Origin: JADJXM01 sp937967285
GTDB lineage: Bacteria > Acidobacteriota > Blastocatellia > RBC074
Reading direction: 5' to 3'
NCBI GenBank assembly: GCA_050249535.1
Contig: JBFWQI010000008.1
Span: 62,001 to 126,000, forward strand
DNA length: 64,000 bases
Part shown: one piece after another, positions 55,128 to 64,000 of the stretch
How positions within the stretch are numbered: the first letter of the stretch is position 1
Layout of the letters: each line of letters starts with the position of its first letter
Notes under the pieces: generated by a model
What the model was told of the DNA's origin: nothing
The model's input: the letters and a program-made list of their open reading frames with translations, nothing else
The model's database searches: none
Translations under genes and position numbers: made by a program

Positions 55128-57917
55128 TCAGAGGAGGTTATGTTGATAGAGGGTTTCGGTAACGATGCGTCGGGCTTCGGGGCGGATACGGAAGCCGGGG
55201 CGTCCGGGGTCGGGTTCGATGATTTCACGGGCGACCATTTCGTCCATCTGGGCGCGGCTGCTGGAGATATTGAGTTGAAAGACGGCAGCGTGTTCCTCGG
55301 GGGTGAGGCTGCCGTGCTGGAGGATGGCGGCGAGCGAGAAGAGATCGAACTGGTCGAGTTCGCCGGTGACTGCCCTGAGATCCGGCGAGACGAGAGGTTT
55401 CATATAAAGGATGCCGGAATCGATGCGATCGATGTAGCCCATCCAGATTTCGAAGGCGGCGCGGAAGACGCCCTCGGTCTCGCGGGCGAGGACATCGAAG
55501 AAGATCTTCTCGGGGTCGGTCTGGCCGGGGAGCTGCCGCAGGAGGCGGCGGTTCCAGGCGGTCTTTTCAGGCGGCGGAGCGAAGCTGAGCCGAAGTCCGG
55601 AGAGGTTATGCCTGAGGAGGATGGCCTTGCGGAGAACCTCAGTGCTGACGTTGGCGGCATTGATCCGATGTGAGAACGTCTTGCCGAGATTGACGAACGA
55701 ATTGAGGAATCGGAAAGCGCTGCGATTGGTGACGATGATCCAGAGCGTCGTCGAGCAGGTTGCGGCGATCAGTCGCTGGAGGGCGCGAACAGCGCCGTAG
55801 GCTCCCGTCCGGCGAAGGTATGTCCTTTCGAGCTCCTCGATGATGATGACGCGCTTCTTTTCGAGCAGGAACGACTCGAGGTTGGCGGGATCGTCGATCT
55901 GAAACATGTCTGCGAGGTAGCGGCGGAGCTCGTCCTCGGTCGTCAGCCGTCGGTTGAACTCTCCGCGGATGATGTCGAGATCCGTGAGCGTGGTCTTGAG
56001 CGCGCAGTTGATGAGGCTGGTCTTGCCGCTGCCGCGCGTTCCGACGATGATCACCGCGACGTATCTGCCGGCCTCCCAGAACCGGCGGGCCTCAGCGATG
56101 GCCTCCATCTCGCGTTCCCTGCCGATCAGAAAACGAGGGTCCTTGATCGGATCGAAATTGAAGAGACGGCGGTAGATCGCCGGCAGTTGCCGGGCGCTCT
56201 GATCCAGAATGTACTCGTCGGGCAGAAACGAACGAGTGATGACCTCCGGCTCCCCTTCACTGACATCCGCTTTCCAGCCGATATAGGTCTGAAAGGATTC
56301 GAGCCGATCCAGAAACCAGAGATAGGCTCGATGAAGGATTTCGCGGGCGAGCTCGTCGAACCGGCCCGATCTGCCGGTGATCGAATTGAGAATCCCCTGC
56401 TGGAAGAGGTGGGCCAGAATGCCGAGCCGGTCGCGGCTGAGGATCATTCTCGATTCATTGAAGACCCTGGCCAGCGTCCCGGCCAGACGCGGATCGTATT
56501 CGGGCTGCCAGTCAGTGGTCTCCTTGCGATAATGTTCGAGCAGCGACCGCGCGTTGCGGAGCGCGTCCTCGCGTACGCGCTGATCGGATTCGGGCTCGCC
56601 GCCTTCGGCCTCCAGCCCGTAGCGGATGACCTCGCGAGCCATCTCGATCGACTGGACTACGCGCTGATTGGCGGTCTCGAGATCCTTGAAGACGGTCGTG
56701 AAGAGTTGCCGGCCGACGCGATCATAAGCGCGCTGTCCGATCTCGCGCGGATCGACCGTCTTTCTTCCGCGTTCCGGATCGGGCAGCGGGGTGAAATCCT
56801 TGTAAAACTCGACCGATTCGGGCAGTTGGTTGATCCTCGATCTGAAATACCGCTCCCATTCGTCGAGGCGGGTCGCGGCCGGCACCCAGTTTCTCCGCGC
56901 CGGAGGTATAACTTCGCCGGCCAGAATCCTGTTCTGCTCGCCCAGCCACTGGATGAATTCGTCGAGTTCGGCGATCAGCCCCGACCTCTCCGAGTGCAGT
57001 TCATCGAGGGTTTCGATGGCACCGGTGATCAGCCCGGCTTCGCACGAAACGATCGAGAGCTCCATCTGCATCTCCGATTCAACGGCTCGCAACTGATCTC
57101 TCCAGTGCGACAGGCACTCCTCTCGCCCGACCTTGACCTCGGCCGCGCGGTCGGGATCGCCTTTCAGAAGGACGCTCGAGAGAAGTCTGTCCGCAAGATT
57201 CTCGACGGTGGAGCTTTTCCAGAGACGGATCTTGTCGAGCGCTTCGCCGCCGCGCCGGATAAGATCGAGGGTCGCGCGATATTCCTTCCTCCAGGCAGCG
57301 GCCATGCGTGCGGGATCGGATTCGCCCGCGGCCCACGAATCGAGGGCGCCGCGCGCGACATTCCAGTTGGTCCTTATCTGGTGGGCCCCGCGCGCGATGA
57401 CGACCAGAAAGTCCCCGATCGTCCTGAGCCTCGCATCGGAGAGTTCGCGCAGCTGGTCCCTGATCGAGCCAGCCAGCCGGACCGGGCGCTCCTTCCTGCG
57501 CAATCTGACGAGCCGGCTTTTCCATCCGCCGGGGTTGTGTTCGCCGAGCAGATCGATCATCTGCCGGCCGTTGATGCCGATCGTCTCGGGCAGCGCGCCG
57601 ACGATCTCGGCCAGGTTCAGCTCGAATGCGTCGATCGCCAGCAGAGTCCGTTTATACGGTTTATGCGCTTCCCACTGCTGATGCGCTTCGCCGAAAATAT
57701 TGCCGCTCAGCTCGGAACGCTTGCTCTGATACAGCTCGAGCCCGGGAACGGCAGACGCCGCCTGCTCGGTTCGATCGATCCGGTCGATCTGCCGCCTGAG
57801 CAGATCCTCCATCGTCCGCCAGGCGTCCTCGAGATCGGCAACGAGCCTGTCGTGTGCCGGACCGATTCGCTCGAAGATCAGTTTGAGCTGTTCAACTTGT
57901 AAGGCTGCTGCTAGCAT
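55128..57917 (-). CDS. large AAA/STAND-like ATPase with helical N-terminal region
   Basis: A 929-residue protein. Residues 1-570 are almost all helical and charged, with coiled-coil stretches. Then RFLIGREREMEAI leads into a P-loop domain: Walker A IIVGTRGSGKTSL (about 623-635), Walker B RVIIIEELERTY (about 688-699), sensor-like LWIIVTNRSAFRFL. A helical lid and a winged-helix-like end (LSLAAILQHGSLTPEEHAAVF..) follow. The 'GRE.E' plus P-loop layout is that of STAND/ORC-type ATPases. Function is unknown. It is divergent from an SLC13-type transporter gene. No signal peptide or membrane helix is seen. Confidence 0.75.
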   Translation of the reverse strand: MLAAALQVEQLKLIFERIGPAHDRLVADLEDAWRTMEDLLRRQIDRIDRTEQAASAVPGLELYQSKRSELSGNIFGEAHQQWEAHKPYKRTLLAIDAFELNLAEIVGALPETIGINGRQMIDLLGEHNPGGWKSRLVRLRRKERPVRLAGSIRDQLRELSDARLRTIGDFLVVIARGAHQIRTNWNVARGALDSWAAGESDPARMAAAWRKEYRATLDLIRRGGEALDKIRLWKSSTVENLADRLLSSVLLKGDPDRAAEVKVGREECLSHWRDQLRAVESEMQMELSIVSCEAGLITGAIETLDELHSERSGLIAELDEFIQWLGEQNRILAGEVIPPARRNWVPAATRLDEWERYFRSRINQLPESVEFYKDFTPLPDPERGRKTVDPREIGQRAYDRVGRQLFTTVFKDLETANQRVVQSIEMAREVIRYGLEAEGGEPESDQRVREDALRNARSLLEHYRKETTDWQPEYDPRLAGTLARVFNESRMILSRDRLGILAHLFQQGILNSITGRSGRFDELAREILHRAYLWFLDRLESFQTYIGWKADVSEGEPEVITRSFLPDEYILDQSARQLPAIYRRLFNFDPIKDPRFLIGREREMEAIAEARRFWEAGRYVAVIIVGTRGSGKTSLINCALKTTLTDLDIIRGEFNRRLTTEDELRRYLADMFQIDDPANLESFLLEKKRVIIIEELERTYLRRTGAYGAVRALQRLIAATCSTTLWIIVTNRSAFRFLNSFVNLGKTFSHRINAANVSTEVLRKAILLRHNLSGLRLSFAPPPEKTAWNRRLLRQLPGQTDPEKIFFDVLARETEGVFRAAFEIWMGYIDRIDSGILYMKPLVSPDLRAVTGELDQFDLFSLAAILQHGSLTPEEHAAVFQLNISSSRAQMDEMVAREIIEPDPGRPGFRIRPEARRIVTETLYQHNLL

Positions 57918-58126
57918 TGTCAGGAAGAATCAGTTTTTAGCCCGCACAGTAGCGCATAAAGACTGTGCCCGATGTCGCGGTTCGCATAGACCATCTACAT
58001 CGCAGGTCCGGTGAAGTTTCTGCGCTCATTTTAACATCTGTCATTGTTTATCAACTATCCGTCGGATGCGATCGGTCGGAAAATCGGTCGATTGCCGGTG
58101 AGGAGTCCCCCAAAGCCGAGGCGCTT

Positions 58127-59914
58127 ATGACCCTGCAGATCATCTTCGTCCTCCTTGTGGTTATTGTCGCCGTCGTGCTCTTCGTCTCGGAGAAGCTGCC
58201 GGTCGATCTTGTCGCGCTCATCCTGATGGCCGTCCTGCTCGTCGCCGGAGTGATAACCCCGGAGGATGGGATCGCCGGCTTCAGCAACACAGCGACGGTC
58301 ACCGTAGCGGCGATGTTCATCCTCAGTTCGGGTCTCTACCGATCGGGTGCGCTGAACTTCATCAGTACGGTCCTTTATAGACTGAGCAAATGGAATCTCT
58401 GGGTGGCCACTGTGGCCATGATGCTCGCCTCCGCGGCGATGTCGGCGTTCATCAACGACACGGCGGTGGTCGCCATCCTCATGCCGGTAGTCATCGAGGC
58501 CGCGCGCAACTCGAAGTCTAGCCCGACCAAACTGCTGATGCCTCTCTCGTTCGCCTCGATGCTCGGCGGAGTCTGCACGCTGATCGGAACATCGACCAAC
58601 ATCCTTGTCAGCTCGATCGCCGAACGGCACGGCCAGCCCGCATTCTCGATGTTCGAGATGTCGCGCCTGGGTCTGATTCAGGCGCTGGCAGGGATCGGAT
58701 ACATGCTCTTCATCGGCATCCACCTGCTCCCGAGCCGGCGCGCTCCCGAGGACCTGACCCAGACCTTCGGCATGCGGGACTACCTGACGGAGATCGTCCT
58801 TTCACCGGACGCCAAATCGGTCGGCAAGCCGATCGGCGAGTCACCGATCGTTCGCGACCTCGAGATCGACATCCTCGAAGTTGCCAGAGACGACAGAAAG
58901 ATCCCGTTCCCTCCGCCCGAATTCATCCTCGAAGCCCAGGATGTCCTCAAGGTGCGGAGCAATATCGAACAATTGAGGGCGCTTCAGAAACGAGTCGGGA
59001 TTTCACTGCGGGCCGAGACGAGCCTGCTCGACAGGGATCTCGAATCGGAGGACACGATGCTCGTTGAGGCGGTCATCGGGCCGACCTCGCCGCTCATCGG
59101 AAAGTCGCTCAGGGACACCGAATTCAAGGCGACCTACGGCGCGACGGCGCTCGCCATCCGCAGCCGCGGAAAGCTCGTCCACGAAACTCTCGAGACACGA
59201 AGACTGCTGCCCGGCGACGCGCTGCTGCTCAAGGCCCGCAAGGAATTCCTGGCCTCGCTCTCGAGACACGACGACGCCTTCGTCGTGGTCTCGGAGATCG
59301 AACGTCAGACATTTCGCAGAAGCAAGATCCTGACCTCCATGCTGATCATCACCGGAGTCGTCCTGCTGGCCGCGCTCGGAATCATGAAGATCGTCGTCAG
59401 CGCCATCTGCGGCTGTATCCTGATGATTCTGACCGGATGCATCACGCTCGAAGAGGCCTACAGGTCGATCGAATGGAAGGTCATCTTCCTGCTCGCCGGC
59501 GTGCTGGCACTGGGGACCGCGCTCGAAAAGACCGGCGCGGCCATGCTGCTCTCGAACCTGCTCGTCTCCACGCTCGGATCATTCGGGCCGATAGCCATCG
59601 TCGCCACGCTCTACCTGCTGACCACGCTCCTGACCAACGTCATGTCGAACAACGCGACGGCAGCGCTGCTCGCGCCGATCGCAATCGGAGTCGCCGAGGG
59701 ACTCGGCGGCAGCCCGCGCCCGTTCCTGATGGCCGTCGTCTTCGCCGCCTCGGGCAGCTTCATGACGCCCGTCGGCTACCAGACCAATACGATGATCTAC
59801 GGACCCGGACAGTACCGCTTCGCGGATTTTCTGAGAGTCGGCGTCCCGCTCAATCTGCTGCTCTGGATCCTCTCGACCGTCTTCATCACCAGCATCTGGC
59901 CGTTCAAGCCGTGA
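58127..59914 (+). CDS. SLC13/DASS-type transporter with TrkA-C domains
   Basis: About 595 residues. Two blocks of membrane helices (about 1-200 and 405-595) flank a cytoplasmic part with two TrkA-C (RCK_C) domains (LTEIVLSPDAKSVGKPIGES and LVEAVIGPTSPLIGKSLRDTEF). The signature STSTN-like GTSTNILVSSIAERHG and the second NVMSNNATAALLAPIAIG are those of the divalent-anion/Na+ symporters and their ArsB/NhaD relatives. It should carry a di- or tricarboxylate, sulfate or similar anion. ATG 58127 is chosen at the start of the first helix; an earlier open frame (57965) is not helical. Confidence 0.88.
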   Translation: MTLQIIFVLLVVIVAVVLFVSEKLPVDLVALILMAVLLVAGVITPEDGIAGFSNTATVTVAAMFILSSGLYRSGALNFISTVLYRLSKWNLWVATVAMMLASAAMSAFINDTAVVAILMPVVIEAARNSKSSPTKLLMPLSFASMLGGVCTLIGTSTNILVSSIAERHGQPAFSMFEMSRLGLIQALAGIGYMLFIGIHLLPSRRAPEDLTQTFGMRDYLTEIVLSPDAKSVGKPIGESPIVRDLEIDILEVARDDRKIPFPPPEFILEAQDVLKVRSNIEQLRALQKRVGISLRAETSLLDRDLESEDTMLVEAVIGPTSPLIGKSLRDTEFKATYGATALAIRSRGKLVHETLETRRLLPGDALLLKARKEFLASLSRHDDAFVVVSEIERQTFRRSKILTSMLIITGVVLLAALGIMKIVVSAICGCILMILTGCITLEEAYRSIEWKVIFLLAGVLALGTALEKTGAAMLLSNLLVSTLGSFGPIAIVATLYLLTTLLTNVMSNNATAALLAPIAIGVAEGLGGSPRPFLMAVVFAASGSFMTPVGYQTNTMIYGPGQYRFADFLRVGVPLNLLLWILSTVFITSIWPFKP

Positions 59915-59924
59915 GAACCGGCGT

Positions 59925-60752
59925 TTACCCGCAGATCAGGAAGGCTTCTCTGATCGTGGCGGCGTCCGGGCAGAACTCATTGACTGTCCAGCCGAGGGCG
60001 ATCGACATGACGAGGACCAGCACAAAAGGCAGCCACGTCGCCTTAAGAATGCTCCCCTTCCAGTCAGGGCTGTCGATCCCCTTTGAGGCACGGATGAGGC
60101 CCGATGCGAGAGCCGCCTCGAACGCGGCCTCTGCGAAGATCGCCGGTGCCTGGTAGATGAGCCAGGCGGCCGATCCGAAGATCAGCAGTATCAGAGCTGC
60201 CAGCAGGATCATGACGATTATCGGCAGGCACCCGTCATCCCCAAGATCCAGATCGAAGAGACTGCCGCCCGAACCTTTGCCGGAAGAAGAGCCTGATCCG
60301 CCGAGACTGAAAGATCCCGGGGAGGCTGACGGAGGCGGCTCCGTGGATGAGAGCCACTCCGAGGCCGATTCGCCCCAACTGTCGCTCGCGCCTCCCCCGC
60401 CCGAAGTTCCTCCTCCGAAACCGCCCCATCCAGTCCCTCGCGAACCGATGTCGATGCCGGGCGAGATGTCAGGGATGAAACCGCCCGAGTCAGCAGTCGA
60501 TTCGCGAGCCTGCGGGCTGATCCCGACATACCACAGCCAGAGACGGATCAGCACGAAGAAGACCAGATAAGCCAGCAGGACGGCGATCGGATACCGGATC
60601 GCCATCGAACGCAGCCCCGCCAACAAAAGCAGCTTGCTCGTGATGACGCCCGACAGAACGACCGCTCCGAGGATCAGCGTCATGTGCAGCCTGACGAAAT
60701 ATCTCGCGAGCAGTCGCTGCCGGAATTTCGGCATGGTCAGTTTTTCGGGCAT
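59925..60752 (-). CDS. membrane protein with Gly/Ser-rich linker, hypothetical
   Basis: A 275-residue protein with two N-terminal helices (TLILGAVVLSGVITSKLLLL and IAVLLAYLVFFVLIRLWLWY), a low-complexity linker rich in Gly, Ser and Pro (about 85-170), a helix (LPIIVMILLAALILLIFGSAAWLIY), and a final helix (LPFVLVLVMSIALGW). It is 33 bp downstream of the response regulator gene and in the same direction, so it is likely part of that operon. No family recognised. Confidence 0.75.
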   Translation of the reverse strand: MPEKLTMPKFRQRLLARYFVRLHMTLILGAVVLSGVITSKLLLLAGLRSMAIRYPIAVLLAYLVFFVLIRLWLWYVGISPQARESTADSGGFIPDISPGIDIGSRGTGWGGFGGGTSGGGGASDSWGESASEWLSSTEPPPSASPGSFSLGGSGSSSGKGSGGSLFDLDLGDDGCLPIIVMILLAALILLIFGSAAWLIYQAPAIFAEAAFEAALASGLIRASKGIDSPDWKGSILKATWLPFVLVLVMSIALGWTVNEFCPDAATIREAFLICG

Positions 60753-60785
60753 CTGGATTCGACGCTCCAGGATAAAGCAGAGACA

Positions 60786-62132
<1,347 letters not shown>

Positions 62133-62180
62133 AGAGTGATAAAACCCGCCTGAAAACGGTACTCCGAACTTTACTACAAA

Positions 62181-64000
<1,820 letters not shown>

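Noticed and set aside
56187..57902. 571-codon open frame opposite the large ATPase
   Set aside because: The minus-strand frame has Walker motifs and a coherent fold pattern; the plus-strand frame has none. Because the minus gene is uncharacterised this was considered with more care than the others.

Overview
The window is high-GC chromosomal DNA from a bacterium. The mix of two DUF1080 proteins, a PhyH dioxygenase, a haloalkane dehalogenase, a 2,300-residue IPT/TIG-repeat secreted protein, an M28 (PSMA-like) peptidase and abundant short inverted repeats between genes suggests an Acidobacteriota genome, probably class Blastocatellia. That assignment is inference from gene content and style; no rRNA is present to confirm it. 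No CRISPR array, prophage or insertion sequence was seen.

Layout. 1-1268: end of an isochorismatase-like hydrolase and a PhyH dioxygenase, followed by a triple 106-bp palindromic repeat. 2191-8901 (minus): a fatty-acid oxidation operon, etfB, etfA, membrane ETF:menaquinone oxidoreductase (EMO-type), and two acyl-CoA dehydrogenases of which one lacks the catalytic Glu. It ends at an intrinsic terminator. 9085-15475 (plus): haloalkane dehalogenase and a likely carbohydrate-catabolic run (DUF1080, hexulose-phosphate-synthase-like, Zn-alcohol dehydrogenase, metallophosphoesterase, sugar epimerase-like, SDR). 15482-20054: flavin-binding PPOX-type protein, M48 peptidase, Tat-exported amidase. 20142-26504: SbcC-like ATPase, small hypothetical protein, secA. 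26712-28400: GlsB/YeaQ protein, tRNA-Arg(CCG), histidine phosphatase, a 51-aa membrane peptide and a histone-H1-like Lys/Ala protein with a clear promoter. 28576-37781: M28 peptidase and the giant IPT/TIG protein. 38429-42713: amino-acid permease, two polysaccharide deacetylases and another DUF1080 protein. 42882-50761: a DNA-repair operon with two UvrD-like helicase proteins, a stand-alone Fe-S PD-(D/E)XK nuclease and RecJ, which resembles an AddAB/AdnAB machine broken into separate subunits. 50770-54922: threonine synthase, a four-helix-bundle (S23-type) gene inside repeats, BON protein, Rieske protein, small membrane protein, and nadA with a double palindromic operator. 55128-64000: a large AAA/STAND-like ATPase, an SLC13-type transporter, a Gly/Ser-rich membrane protein, and an NtrX/NtrY-like two-component pair running off the right edge.

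The most striking feature is the repeats. At least nine intergenic sites carry arrays of a heptamer (GTAGAAA or AACTGGA) followed, after a spacer, by the reverse-complement array. They abut stop and start codons and even supply the last codons and stop codon of several genes. At one site the 'spacer' holds a complete four-helix-bundle protein gene, which suggests a possible parent element. Two further repeat families (1273-1580 and 38248-38401) follow the same plan with other purine-rich units, and there are separate REP-like palindromes, one of which gives convergent recJ and thrC nearly identical C-terminal ends.
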